Shown here one piece after another: positions 38,311 through 47,671 of a DNA stretch of 64,000 bases. Below the pieces are notes generated by a model. That model had not been told where the DNA came from. It searched no databases and was given only the letters and a program-made list of their open reading frames with translations. Each line of letters begins with the position of its first letter. The first letter of the stretch is position 1. The translations under genes were made by a program, and so were the position numbers. Origin of the DNA: RI-153 sp963721725. Its GTDB lineage: Bacteria > Chloroflexota > Anaerolineae > Caldilineales > Caldilineaceae. The stretch lies in contig CAVRLX010000016.1 in the NCBI GenBank assembly GCA_963721725.1, positions 310,001 through 374,000 of the forward strand. The letters run 5' to 3'.

Positions 38311-40876
38311 TTACTCAACCCGCCAGACCAGCATTTCACCAGAGTTGGCGGGCATGGCAAACTCGGGACTGGCGGCGAGAAGTGTGCCGCCGGGTTGGCT
38401 AAAGATCATCCAGCGAAAGGGCTTGTGGCCGTACAGATCAGGCGAGACCCACCAGCGGGCGCGCCCGTTTTTGAGATCGCCGCGCCAGCCTTCGATCTCT
38501 TGCCAGTCGCCATTTTCATCTTGCCATTGCACCACGGCCCAGCCGCTGCGATAGCGCTCGGCCACTTGCACCAAAATACGTGCGCCGCCGGCAGGCGCGC
38601 CCTCGGTTTCCAGCCAGCCGCTGACAGCAACCGCAGGCGTCGAAGTTGTTTGGGCAACAGGCGGGGCAACCTCGACCGGCGCAGAAACGGTTTCTGTAAG
38701 GACGTTGCCCACAGCGGGAATCGCAGGCGTCACACTGGACGTGGTGCCCGTATAAAAGGCGGTCAAGCGCATGTTCTCGCTGCCAATCGCAATGGGGTGT
38801 TGGGCTGCGCCGCCATCGGACCAGCGCTCAAAGCGCAACTCGCCAGCGCTACCCGGCGCTTCGATCACGCGTTGGGCGTTGATATAGCTCTCTATTTCAA
38901 AGGGCGTGATCTCGCGGGTGTTGTTGTAGATCAGCGGCAGGCCGCTTGGCTGCGAATCTAATGTCAGCGTAACAGTCTCTGGCCGCAGATCGACACACGT
39001 CCGATGCTTGAGGCCGGTGCTATCGGTGGCGGTCAGGCAGAGTTCGAGATAGACGTTGTCGCCGTGATCTTCATAGACAAAGCGGCCAGTTTTGCCCCGC
39101 CCGCGGAAGGTGTCATAGTGGATATGGTCGTTGTGATGGGTGAAAATTTCCCATTGCAACGCAGAATCGGCCAGCGAACCATCGTCCCCGTCGCTGCCCT
39201 CGCCCTCAAATTCTACACGGTCGCCAATCTGATAGCGGGCGTCTGCCTGTGGCGCAAGGATGGTGGCCTGCGGGGGATCGTTGCCAACGCTGATCTGGAA
39301 TGTGGCTGTGGTCGGCGCGCCGCTTGCGTCGGTTACACGCAGCGTGGCGGCATAGAGACCGTCGGCTCTGTACGTGTGGCTTGGATTGGCCGCGCTGCTG
39401 GTTTCGCCATCGCCAAAGTCCCAGGCATAGCGTAGCGCGCCCGCTTCGGGATCAGCCGTGCCCGCGCTGGAAAACGCCACCGTCAGCGGGGACGGGCCGC
39501 TCTCTGGCTTGGCGGTGGCGACCACCACCGGGGGCAGATTGCCGCCGCCCACATAGCGGATACGCGCCAAACTACCCGACAGAATATAGAGCACATAGAG
39601 TGCACCGTCGGGGCCAAATTTCATCTCGACGAGACCGGGCGCGTTGGTGGCAAAGAGCCGCTCCTCCACTCCTGTGGCGGTTTCTTCTAAATAGTTAATG
39701 GTCCAGCCGTTGTAATCGGCAAAGAAATAGCGATCTCGATAGGGCGGCGGGAAGGGCGCACGCACAAAGTCGCCGCCAATGGCCGCGCCGTGCCCCGTAT
39801 CGTGGGGATAGGCGTAATAATCGGCCTTGAGCGGGCGTTCGCCGTTGAAAAGGGGCTGACAGATGGACGCATCTGATACGCGCTCTGGGCCTTCATAGCA
39901 GGGCCAGCCGAAGTTGTCGCCGGCTTGCCCCTGGCTGATCGTCTCCCAGCCGCTGTTGCCCACATCGGCCACATAGAGCAGACCATCCGGGCCCAAGGTG
40001 AAACGCCAGGGGTTGCGCATGCCCAGGGCATAGACTTTAGCCCGGTTTTCGTTGAGATCGCCTGTGGTGAAAGGATTGTCGGCAAAGCCCGCGCCCGTCA
40101 TGGGATCGATGCGCAAAATCTTGCCGGAGAGGCTGTTGACATCCTGGGCGCGGAGATTGGGCGGTGTCCATTCAATGCCATCACCGCTGCCCACATAGAG
40201 GGCGCCATCTGTGCCAAAGAGCAACTGGCCCAGTGTGTGGCTGGTGGCTTCCAGCGGCACACAATCTTGCACAAAGCTCTTGTCGGCGTTCTGGCAGGTG
40301 AAGGGCGCGGCGTTGGAGGTGTCTGGGTTGCCGATATACTCAAAGACGCTGTTCTTGCCCAAGATTACAGTTTCGCTGTCGGGCAGGGCGCGGTTGAGAT
40401 TTTTGGGATCGGCCTGGATGCGGGTGACACGTGCCACACCGTGCGCCACCAGGTTTGTGTGCTTTGGCCTGGGGCGGCTCGTAGGTATAGGCCAGGTAGA
40501 CATAGGGCATCGCCGGCCAGCGCGGATGCACAGCAACACCCATCAGCCCGCGGTCGCGAATGGAACTGACGTGACCAGTGATGTCGATGAAGTCGGATTG
40601 TTGCAGTTGCCCATTGTGAATCACCCGCACGCTGCCAGCCTTTTCCGCCACGAAGATGCGGCCATCGGGGGCAAAGGCAAACGCTGTGGGATATTCCAGA
40701 CCATCAACAACCAATTCTTGGGCAAAGCCAGGCGGCAACGAGACGGGCGGCGCACCTGCCCGCAGCGGGTGGACAGGCAACAGCGCTGCAAGGATGAATA
40801 GGCATGTAAGAGATTGGCAAAACTGCCGCTGCCAGCGTGGCATGTTGCGAAATTGCTCGAGCATCGTTTCCTTCAA
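38311..40876 (-). CDS. Secreted PQQ-type sugar dehydrogenase (glucose/sorbosone dehydrogenase) with PKD domain (frameshifted as sequenced)
   Basis: About 855 codons. The signal region (SLTCLFILAALLPVHPLRAG, residues about 18-37) precedes a six-bladed propeller: YPTAFAFAPDGRIFVAEKAG, RDRGLMGVAVHP, LFGTDGALYVGSGDG, YALGMRNPWRFTLGPDG and FGWPCYEG, the glucose/sorbosone dehydrogenase pattern. Next come a PKD domain (AWDFGDGETSSAANPSHTY near residue 530) and a C-terminal Ig/beta region. These enzymes oxidise sugars outside the membrane using PQQ. One extra base in the AAA run near 40463-40465 splits the frame. No PQQ synthesis genes are in the window except an unrelated PqqD-like protein. Confidence 0.88.
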
Positions 40877-41189
40877 CTAGAGTGAGAGTCAGATAAGATA
40901 GACATAGCGTAGGCATAAAGGTGGAGCGTAGTACAAAGACCCAATTGGGCTGCATGTTAACCCATTCACGGGTGGAGTGCCAATCAGTGGGGGAGCGCAG
41001 ACGTCTATAGGATTCCAGTGATCTTGGGAAACCCAGCAGCGTATAGGGGGGCTGCTGGCTGCACCCGACGGGGCGTATATTTTATGCGCTCCGTATCTTA
41101 TCTGTCGTGCTTCGTTCAACCAATGGGAATATAAAAAAAGCGACACCTTGAAAGGTATCGCCAGGATCGAAAGAGAATGGGTCTATTGG
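40877..41189. other. Intergenic region
   Basis: Contains a short CAGCAGC/GCTGCTG hairpin near 41033-41060 and a minus-strand terminator (below). No clear promoter or gene was seen in the rest. Confidence 0.4.
41133..41161 (-). terminator. Rho-independent terminator for the small minus-strand gene
   Basis: On the minus strand, GCGATACCTT and AAGGTGTCGC (arms 41152-41161 and 41140-41149) are followed by seven Ts. It lies 29 bp after the stop of the 62-residue ORF. Confidence 0.8.
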
Positions 41190-41378
41190 CTATCGGTCGA
41201 GACTGAAACGGGCAACAGACTGTGCATTACCACTGTACATTACCGAGGTTTCAGGAAGCGCAGGCAGGGCCTGATTAGCAGTCAGCGGCGCAAAAACGCT
41301 GTTCATGGAGATCAGCACAATCAAAAAGAAGAGTGTTGAAACAAAAGGAACAATGAGGGAGCGGAATAGGTTATCCAT
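41190..41378 (-). CDS. Small exported or membrane peptide, 62 residues
   Basis: No homologue recognised. Residues 8-30 (IVPFVSTLFFLIVLISMNSV) form one hydrophobic helix, which may be an anchor or a signal peptide, followed by a short polar tail rich in Ala, Pro and Ser. GAAAGAGACC lies upstream of the ATG. A good intrinsic terminator directly downstream supports a real, independently transcribed gene. It lies between two unrelated genes. Confidence 0.5.
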   Translation of the reverse strand: MDNLFRSLIVPFVSTLFFLIVLISMNSVFAPLTANQALPALPETSVMYSGNAQSVARFSLDR

Positions 41379-41582
41379 GGATGGTCTCTTTCGGTGACGA
41401 ACTAGATGGGCGATTGGCTATTAGAATACGCAACAGAGGACTTTCTGTCTATCCATCTCGATATAAGGGAAGGATAGGTCTTTGCGCAGAAACGGTATAG
41501 GGGATTCCCCGTAGTTGCCCAAAAATTTGCTTCTAAACCGATTTTCCTCGATTATAGGACCAGTCTTTCGCCTCTGCCTTTT
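41379..41582. other. Intergenic region before the palindromic element
   Basis: Upstream region of the small minus-strand gene. No promoter pair or other gene is clear. Confidence 0.3.
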
Positions 41583-41674
41583 GTATCTATTTAGATCGAG
41601 GGTGGGACGCACTCGCCACACAGAATGTCTAGCCCGATCTTGTCCTGGCGAGTGCGCCGCACCTGAACAGTTAC
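41583..41674 (-). repeat. 93-bp palindromic element, copy A
   Basis: The left end GTATCTATTTAGATCGAGGG leads into GACGCACTCGCCA. The right end TGGCGAGTGCGCCGCACC ends in CTGAACAGTTAC. It is inverted relative to copies C and D. It lies 19 bp before the MFS gene, so it is probably in that gene's leader. Confidence 0.8.
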
Positions 41675-41693
41675 TCCCTTTCAAGGAATCTTC

Positions 41694-42923
41694 ATGCGCT
41701 CATCCACACTGATCTATGCCATCTATTTGCCAACCTTTTTGCTTGCGCTCTGTCGCGGATTATTAGTGCCTGTGTTGCCGCTCTATGCCGCCTCGTTTAA
41801 TGTGTCATATGCATGGGTGGGGCTGGCGTTGGCGAGCGAAGGGTTGGGCACATTGGTGGGGGATCTACCTGCAGGCGTTTTGATCAGCCGATCGGGGCGC
41901 AAACGCTCGATGATCATGGGGATCACATCAATGGCCCTGGGCACGCTGGCCTTTAGCTGGGCTACTTCGTTTGCCGAACTGGTGATCTATGGCTTTATCG
42001 TGGGGCTGGGCGGCTCGATCTGGAACTTGGCCCGCCATGCCTATCTGGCCGATGCTGCTCCGTCGGCCAAGCGGGGCAAGGCCATTGCCATCTTTGGCGG
42101 CATCAACCGCAGTGGGCGATTTTTGGGGCCGTTCATTGGCGGGGCATTGGGCGCAACGTTGGGGCTGCGCGCGCCCTTTGTGCTCTATGCGGTGCTGGCG
42201 GCCGTGGCGTTGATCTTCCCGCTACGCTTTGTGGAACAGCGCGGCTATCGCCCGCCAGAGCGAGGCACACTGTCCGAGCATTTCCACCACATGGGCACAG
42301 TCTTTCAGACCCACTGGCGTACACTGGGTACGGCTGGCTCTGGGCAACTCTTCGGCCAGATGATCCGCAGCGGGCGTGACATTGTGATTCCGCTGTTTGG
42401 GGCCGACATGCTGGGGCTGAGCGTGGCAGAGATCGGCTTGATCATGGGGTTGGGATCGGCGTTGGATATGAGTCTCTTTTACCCAGCGGGCTACATTATG
42501 GATCGCTTTGGGCGCAAATTCGCCTATGTGCCTTCGTTTTTGATCCAGAGCGTGGGCATGGCGCTGATTCCGCTGACCGGGGGGTTCTGGGGGCTGCTCA
42601 TGGCGACGGGGCTGATTGGCTTGGGCAACGGGCTGGGGTCAGGAACCATGATGACGTTGGGGGCGGATCTGGCCCCGCCGGATTCGCGCGGGGAATTTTT
42701 GGGCATCTGGCGGCTGATTGGCGATGGCGGTAGCTCAAGCGGCTCGTTGGTGGTGGGCAGCCTCGCCGATATTTTGGGCCTGTCGCTGGCGACATTTGCC
42801 ATTGCTGGCGTGGGTCTTGTCGCCTCGGCCATGCTGGGGATGCTTGTCCCCGAAACGTTGGACCGCCCAGCGTTTGCTCCGTCAGTACACCCCGACGTGG
42901 GCACCGGGCACCACAAAAGTTAG
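41694..42923 (+). CDS. Major facilitator superfamily transporter
   Basis: 409 residues with about 12 hydrophobic helices. The loop 2-3 signature is DLPAGVLISRSGRKRSMIMG (the MFS G-x3-D/R-x-G-R-R pattern). A second-half counterpart is FYPAGYIMDRFGRKFAYVPS. AAGGAA precedes the ATG. The protein resembles drug/multidrug efflux or sugar-efflux MFS members, but the substrate cannot be told. Its 3' end overlaps that of the convergent diguanylate cyclase gene by about 40 bp. A palindromic element sits immediately upstream. Confidence 0.9.
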   Translation: MRSSTLIYAIYLPTFLLALCRGLLVPVLPLYAASFNVSYAWVGLALASEGLGTLVGDLPAGVLISRSGRKRSMIMGITSMALGTLAFSWATSFAELVIYGFIVGLGGSIWNLARHAYLADAAPSAKRGKAIAIFGGINRSGRFLGPFIGGALGATLGLRAPFVLYAVLAAVALIFPLRFVEQRGYRPPERGTLSEHFHHMGTVFQTHWRTLGTAGSGQLFGQMIRSGRDIVIPLFGADMLGLSVAEIGLIMGLGSALDMSLFYPAGYIMDRFGRKFAYVPSFLIQSVGMALIPLTGGFWGLLMATGLIGLGNGLGSGTMMTLGADLAPPDSRGEFLGIWRLIGDGGSSSGSLVVGSLADILGLSLATFAIAGVGLVASAMLGMLVPETLDRPAFAPSVHPDVGTGHHKS

Positions 42924-45314
42924 GGCGTTTTCGGCGCGGCGCAGGATGGTACGGTTGCGCCCGCTCTGCTTGGCCCGATAGAGCGACTGGTCCGCCATGT
43001 TGAGTAGATCGAGCAAGGTTTTGGCCTCGCCGTTGCTCTCGGCCCCGCCCACGCTTACCGAAATCGAGATCGATTCGCCGTCAATCACAATTGGCGTCGA
43101 ACTAATGCTCTGGCGGATCTGTTCGCCCAGCAAGAGCGCGTGGACGTCGTCTGTGTGAGGCAACAGAATTACAAATTCCTCCCCGCCATAGCGCCCCATA
43201 ATATCCGTGGGCCGTAACTGACTTTCAATGCGTTGTGCCACCAGTTGTAACACCCGATCCCCAGCCACATGCCCATAGCGGTCGTTAATCATCTTGAAAT
43301 GATCAATGTCCAACATGAGCGCCGAGAGTTGATGGTGATGGGGGGCGCGTTGATGCTGTTGAAAAATCCGTTCACTTTGCATGAAAAAGCTGCGTCGATT
43401 ATAGATGCCAGTCAATTCGTCCATATTGGCAAGCCGTTGCGCTTCTTCAAAGAGGCGGGCGTTTTCCACGGCGATGGCCGCCTGGCTGGCAAGCGCCACC
43501 AATAATTTCACATCAGCGTGGGTGAAGGTGCGCTGTTCAAGGCGGTTGATCACACCCAGCGCCCCCAATGTTTTATCATGATAGTGTAGGGGAACCACCA
43601 TAACGCTGCCAATCGGACGGTCGGCTTGAGCATTCATGGTGCAGATCGCCTCGCCGTTGCAAAGTGTACGCTTCAGCCATTCATCAATGGCATCCCAATG
43701 CAGACCGCTTTTCGATTCGCTCCACTTGCGATCCTCCACCTCCCCATGCCCGTCCAACAAGATGACTTGGGCTTGTTCACAGTCCAGTGCCGCAATCATG
43801 GCATCTACAATCGAGGTCAGCACATCATCCAGCGCCATAGGTTGCAGAAGTGCCTGCGCCGCGCTATAGAGGGCGTCGGTGTGGGCCAGCGCGCCCTGGA
43901 GCTGTTCAAAAAGGCGGGCATTTTTAATCGCAGCCACAGCCTGATTGGCGACGGCAAAGATAATCTCGGCCTCGCGCGGGCCATAAGCCTGGGGGTTGGC
44001 ATGGTCAATGGTCAAAAATCCTAACACATCATTACGCAACATCAGCGGCACGCCCAGCCAACTTCGTTCATAATTGCTGCCGATAAAGCCCCGGAAGCGC
44101 GCATCGCGGCGCACATCGTCCACAATCATGGGCTGGCGCAGTTGAATCATCTCAGTAAAGATCGGGTGTTGATGATAGACCACCTTGAGATTGGAAAGGG
44201 CCTTGGGATGGAGCATGCCTTGCGCCGCCCGTATCCGCAACTGTCCATCTTCCACCAGCATAATCATGGCGCTATGGTAGGGGACCACCTCTTTTAAGCA
44301 GATCAGGGTGCGCTCCAAAACTTGCGAAAGGGCCAAACTGCTGTTCACTATTCCCGTCATTTGGCGCAGGATGTAGGTCAGCTTGCGCTCTTCCTGCTCG
44401 CGAACCAGCATCTGGCCTTCGGCCACCGCCGCTGCGGCCCGGTTTGCCAATGTGGTGAGAAAGCCAATGTCCAGCGTAGAGTAGCTGCGCGATTCCCTTT
44501 CCAGCACATAAAGAACGCCCACTCCCTCACCGTTGATCAACAACGGGATGCCAACATAGGCCCCAATCGTCGGCGTGGATGGAGTCGTCAACCCCAATGC
44601 TACACTATCGGAGGTGGCTGAAAAGACCGGCTGTTTGTGCGTGATCACATGGCGAGTGACCTCGACCAGTGCGCGGGCATAAGCTTTTCGCTTCTCGCCG
44701 TCGCCGCTTGCCAGATAGACTTCGACATTGCCCTCCCGCAACCCACGATTCAAAACCAAGAGTGTATCCAAGGTCGCTGGGACCAAATGAAATGCCAACT
44801 GGCAGATCTGCTCCAACAAGCTGTGAACATCCTGGATCTGATGAATGGTGGGCGTGATGGAGGCCAGCACCGATTGGCGCTGTTCCATGCGTTTTCGCTC
44901 AATGGCGTAGTGTAGCGTACGTTTGAGCAGCACGCCGTCAAACTCGCCTTTGATCAAATAATCCTGCACACCGTGATGAATTGCTTCGAGCGCCAACCGC
45001 TCGTCGTTGACCCCACTGAGCAGAACCACGGGCGTGGACTGAGCAATCGCCATTACCTGTGTAATTGTGTCGCTGCCATAGGCGTCGGCGAGCAGAAGAT
45101 CCGAGACAATAATGTGAAAGGGCTGTGTGGCTGATGTGTACTTTTTAATGCCTTCTGCCACGGTCGCTGCCCATTCCACAATATACTGTGTATCCATACT
45201 GCGTGCATGAAGAGCGCTGTACAAAGTCTCCTGGAAGAGGAACCGATCAGCCGGATCGTCCTCAATGAGCAGAATACGAATTTGTTCAGGATGAAGGGGC
45301 GTCTGTGTAGTCAT
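42882..45314 (-). CDS. Response regulator with GAF domains and GGDEF diguanylate cyclase
   Basis: 810 residues. The N-terminal receiver domain (ILLIEDDPADRFLFQETL, with phospho-acceptor Asp in IIVSDLLLADAYG) is followed by about three GAF domains (residues about 155-640) and a C-terminal GGDEF domain. The active-site loop is RYGGEEFVILL near residue 708, a functional variant. RPTD five residues before it is the product-inhibition I-site. NMDELTGIYNRRSF opens the cyclase domain. It should make cyclic-di-GMP in response to phosphorylation and GAF ligands. The likely partner is the histidine kinase at 47670-52822, though this is inference. Confidence 0.95.
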   Translation of the reverse strand: MTTQTPLHPEQIRILLIEDDPADRFLFQETLYSALHARSMDTQYIVEWAATVAEGIKKYTSATQPFHIIVSDLLLADAYGSDTITQVMAIAQSTPVVLLSGVNDERLALEAIHHGVQDYLIKGEFDGVLLKRTLHYAIERKRMEQRQSVLASITPTIHQIQDVHSLLEQICQLAFHLVPATLDTLLVLNRGLREGNVEVYLASGDGEKRKAYARALVEVTRHVITHKQPVFSATSDSVALGLTTPSTPTIGAYVGIPLLINGEGVGVLYVLERESRSYSTLDIGFLTTLANRAAAAVAEGQMLVREQEERKLTYILRQMTGIVNSSLALSQVLERTLICLKEVVPYHSAMIMLVEDGQLRIRAAQGMLHPKALSNLKVVYHQHPIFTEMIQLRQPMIVDDVRRDARFRGFIGSNYERSWLGVPLMLRNDVLGFLTIDHANPQAYGPREAEIIFAVANQAVAAIKNARLFEQLQGALAHTDALYSAAQALLQPMALDDVLTSIVDAMIAALDCEQAQVILLDGHGEVEDRKWSESKSGLHWDAIDEWLKRTLCNGEAICTMNAQADRPIGSVMVVPLHYHDKTLGALGVINRLEQRTFTHADVKLLVALASQAAIAVENARLFEEAQRLANMDELTGIYNRRSFFMQSERIFQQHQRAPHHHQLSALMLDIDHFKMINDRYGHVAGDRVLQLVAQRIESQLRPTDIMGRYGGEEFVILLPHTDDVHALLLGEQIRQSISSTPIVIDGESISISVSVGGAESNGEAKTLLDLLNMADQSLYRAKQSGRNRTILRRAENALTFVVPGAHVGVY

Positions 45315-45501
45315 GAATGAACATCCTCAACCATAAGTTTTTCTTTACTTTAACCTTACAATAGATTTATTTCCCTCTACAATAAACAGAGCCAAACCTC
45401 TCTTCAATAGGCAAAATGGCCTTAACTGGATAGAACACATAGGTAAACCATCCGGTTAAAAAGATTGAAAAATGTATTTGCACAAATTGCAAAATAGGCT
45501 A

Positions 45502-45529
45502 TTGACTAATGTGTGTATTGTGTGATATT
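45502..45529 (+). promoter_or_regulatory. Possible promoter for the DIP1984-like gene
   Basis: TTGACT at 45502-45507 and GATATT at 45524-45529, 16 bp apart. The surrounding DNA is AT-rich. No other feature is seen in 45315-45576. Confidence 0.5.
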
Positions 45530-45579
45530 TTGATTCTTGTGTTGGCGCACATTAATTTTCACAAAAAAAGAGGTGGATG

Positions 45580-46038
45580 ATGAAGCTAGCAGAGGCGTTA
45601 ATTTTGAGGGCGGATGCCCAGAGCCGAATTGCCCAGTTGAAGCAGCGGTTGTTTCAGAATGCAAAGGTGCAGGAAGGCGAACGACCGGCAGAAGAGCCAA
45701 GGGGGTTGATGGCAGAATTGGATCGGCTCTATGCGGAGGTGAACAACTTAGTCGTGCAGATTAACCGCACCAATATGCAGACTGCCTTTGATGGCGAGAT
45801 CAGTTTGGCGGATGGACTGGCTCGGCGTGATGTGTTGGGCAACCAGGCCGCGACCTATCGTGAACTGGCCCAAAATGCCATGGTGGTGCACGACCGCTAT
45901 ACGCACACCGAGATCCGCTACACCAGCACGGTAGATGTGGCGGCGGCGCAGCTGCGGGCGGATGAACTCTACCAGGCGCGCCGGGAGTTGGATACCCGCA
46001 TCCAGGAATTGAACTGGACGACGGAGTTAGTGGAGTAG
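45580..46038 (+). CDS. DIP1984 (septicolysin-like) family protein
   Basis: About 152 residues, soluble and helical. The pattern MKLAEALILRADAQSRIAQL, then LDRLYAEVNNLVVQINRTN, SLADGLARRDVL, and the end ARRELDTRIQELNWTTEL match the DIP1984 family as I remember it. Some members have been called septicolysin, but the function is uncertain. GAGG lies 6 nt before the second ATG, which I chose; ATG 45577 is the alternative. A strong terminator follows at 46271-46310. Confidence 0.85.
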   Translation: MKLAEALILRADAQSRIAQLKQRLFQNAKVQEGERPAEEPRGLMAELDRLYAEVNNLVVQINRTNMQTAFDGEISLADGLARRDVLGNQAATYRELAQNAMVVHDRYTHTEIRYTSTVDVAAAQLRADELYQARRELDTRIQELNWTTELVE

Positions 46039-46270
46039 TCAGGGTGCGCCAACCGTTTTTGCACGTTGCACATAGCTTGTTGGTAGCGATGAGACCAGAG
46101 GCGAGTACAAACCTGCTACGGGGATACCGAGCACCATCGAAAAAGAAGCGCAAGGGTAGCGCCACGATTACAGGGTACGCCCAGTACTGTTACAAGGGTA
46201 CAGGGTATTGTTATTGTTACTACCAAGTGCTGATCTGGCATCAACGTGAGGGTGGGGACGGGGACAAGCA
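46039..46270. other. Intergenic region with a dubious Tyr/Cys-rich reading frame
   Basis: A plus-strand frame from about 46044 encodes KKKRKGSATITGYAQYCYKG and a further Tyr/Cys-rich stretch, then runs through the terminator and into the opposite gene. It may be a decayed small gene. No promoter or start signal supports it. Confidence 0.3.
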
Positions 46271-46310
46271 GAGGGGGGCTGTGAACTATCACAGCCCCCC
46301 TCGATTTTTT
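46271..46310 (+). terminator. Strong rho-independent terminator
   Basis: The perfect 14-bp stem GAGGGGGGCTGTGA (46271-46284) with its inverse (46289-46302) and loop ACTA is followed by GATTTTTT. Confidence 0.93.
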
Positions 46311-46341
46311 AGACTGGACTATGGGCGTCGAGATTGGCTAT

Positions 46342-47625
46342 CTATCCCCGCGCCAACGCCAGTACGGCCTGTAACAAGACATTGGCGCCGGCCACCAACT
46401 CTTCTGGCGCGGTCTGTTCATCGGGGCTATGGCTGCGTCCGCCTTGGGAGGGCACGAAGATCATGGCCGCCGGGGTGATGGCCGCCAGCATCATGGCATC
46501 GTGTCCTGCCCCCGAGGGGAGATCCAGGGGTGGATAGCCGCACGCTTGGGCTGCCCGCCGCACAATGGCCTGTAAATCTCCATCCATGGGAATCGGTGTG
46601 CCACGCGCCGTAAAGTTGATCTGCGCCTGTGTACGGGTGGCCGCACAGACCCTCTCCACCAGCCGCGCCAAGTGCGCTTCTATGCGCGCCAGTTTCTCGC
46701 TGGCTGCGGCGCGAAATTCCACCCAGAGCGTCACCTGATTGGGGACCACATTCGAGACCCCCGGCTTCACGGTCAGATTGCCACAGGTGATCACCGCATC
46801 GGGAAACTCTTCGCCCACCTCGGCCATTGCCGCCACAATGAACTGGGCTGCCGCCAACAGGGCATCCGCACGCAGCGGCAGGGGTGTTGTCCCGGCGTGA
46901 TCGCTGCGCCCGTGAAAGGTAATCTGCCCACCATGCCGCCCGAAAATTGTGCTGACCACACCGATGATACCCCCGGCGGCTTCCAGGCGTGGCCCTTGCT
47001 CAATGTGCAATTCTAAATAGCCGGCCAAAGTGGCGGGATCACGCTTGGCCGTTTGGATCCCATCCCAGCTAAGGCCACCGGGGACCAACGCTTGCATGGT
47101 GGCTAGATCGGCGGGATAGGCGGCGGCGTTTTCCAAAAATATCGTCGCTTTGGCTTGGTCGATCTGCCCGCTCAGGCTGCGGCTGCCAAAAAGATCGCCA
47201 AAGCGCCCTTCCTCGTCTGTGAAATCCACCACCTCTACATGATAGGGCAACCGGATGGCGCGTTCGTAAAGTGTGCGCAGCACCTCTAGACCGGCCAGCA
47301 CGCCCAGCGCGCCATCGTACGCGCCGCCGTGCGGCACGGTGTCCAGGTGCGAGCCAAGCAAAATGGTTTGGGCGGCAGGCAGGGTACAAGCATAGCGGGC
47401 CGAAAGATTGGCCGCGCCGTCCAGCGCCACTGTCAGCCCGGCTTCTTCGGCGACCCGGCGCAAGTAATCGCGCGCTGCGCGGTCCGCAGCAGAGAAGGGA
47501 CGCCGATCTCGCCCGCCGCCTTCGTCGGCGCGCAGCGCGCCGATCTGCGCCATCTCGGCCACAGTCTGTAAGAAGCGGTCAGCGTTAATCGACAACGGGA
47601 GTTGCTGTGTGTTGATCTCGTTCAC
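46342..47625 (-). CDS. Zn-dependent M20 hydrolase (N-carbamoyl-L-amino acid hydrolase / allantoate amidohydrolase type)
   Basis: 427 residues. Family landmarks: ILLGSHLDTVPHGGAYDGAL (metal His and Asp), VVDFTDEEGRFGDLFGSRSL (catalytic and metal Glu), YLELHIEQGPRLEAAGGIIG (metal His), the dimer-domain RSDHAGTTPL, and DLPSGAGHDAMMLAAITPAA with the last metal His. It should hydrolyse a ureido or carbamoyl group from an amino acid. The start is a GTG at 47625 without a visible ribosome-binding site; the upstream bases are a palindromic repeat. It is distinct from the M20D enzyme at 7884-9089. Confidence 0.93.
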   Translation of the reverse strand: MNEINTQQLPLSINADRFLQTVAEMAQIGALRADEGGGRDRRPFSAADRAARDYLRRVAEEAGLTVALDGAANLSARYACTLPAAQTILLGSHLDTVPHGGAYDGALGVLAGLEVLRTLYERAIRLPYHVEVVDFTDEEGRFGDLFGSRSLSGQIDQAKATIFLENAAAYPADLATMQALVPGGLSWDGIQTAKRDPATLAGYLELHIEQGPRLEAAGGIIGVVSTIFGRHGGQITFHGRSDHAGTTPLPLRADALLAAAQFIVAAMAEVGEEFPDAVITCGNLTVKPGVSNVVPNQVTLWVEFRAAASEKLARIEAHLARLVERVCAATRTQAQINFTARGTPIPMDGDLQAIVRRAAQACGYPPLDLPSGAGHDAMMLAAITPAAMIFVPSQGGRSHSPDEQTAPEELVAGANVLLQAVLALARG

Positions 47626-47630
47626 GAGGC

Positions 47631-47671
47631 GTATCTATTCAAGTCTAGGGTGCGTCGCACCTGAACAGTTT
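47631..47671 (-). repeat. Palindromic element, copy B (internally deleted)
   Basis: The 41-bp element has both ends of the 93-bp family (GTATCTATTCAAGTCTAGGG and CGCACCTGAACAGTTTAA) joined directly at the core GGTGCGTCGCACC. It has the same orientation as copy A. It fills the space between the histidine kinase stop codon and the M20 start. Confidence 0.75.
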
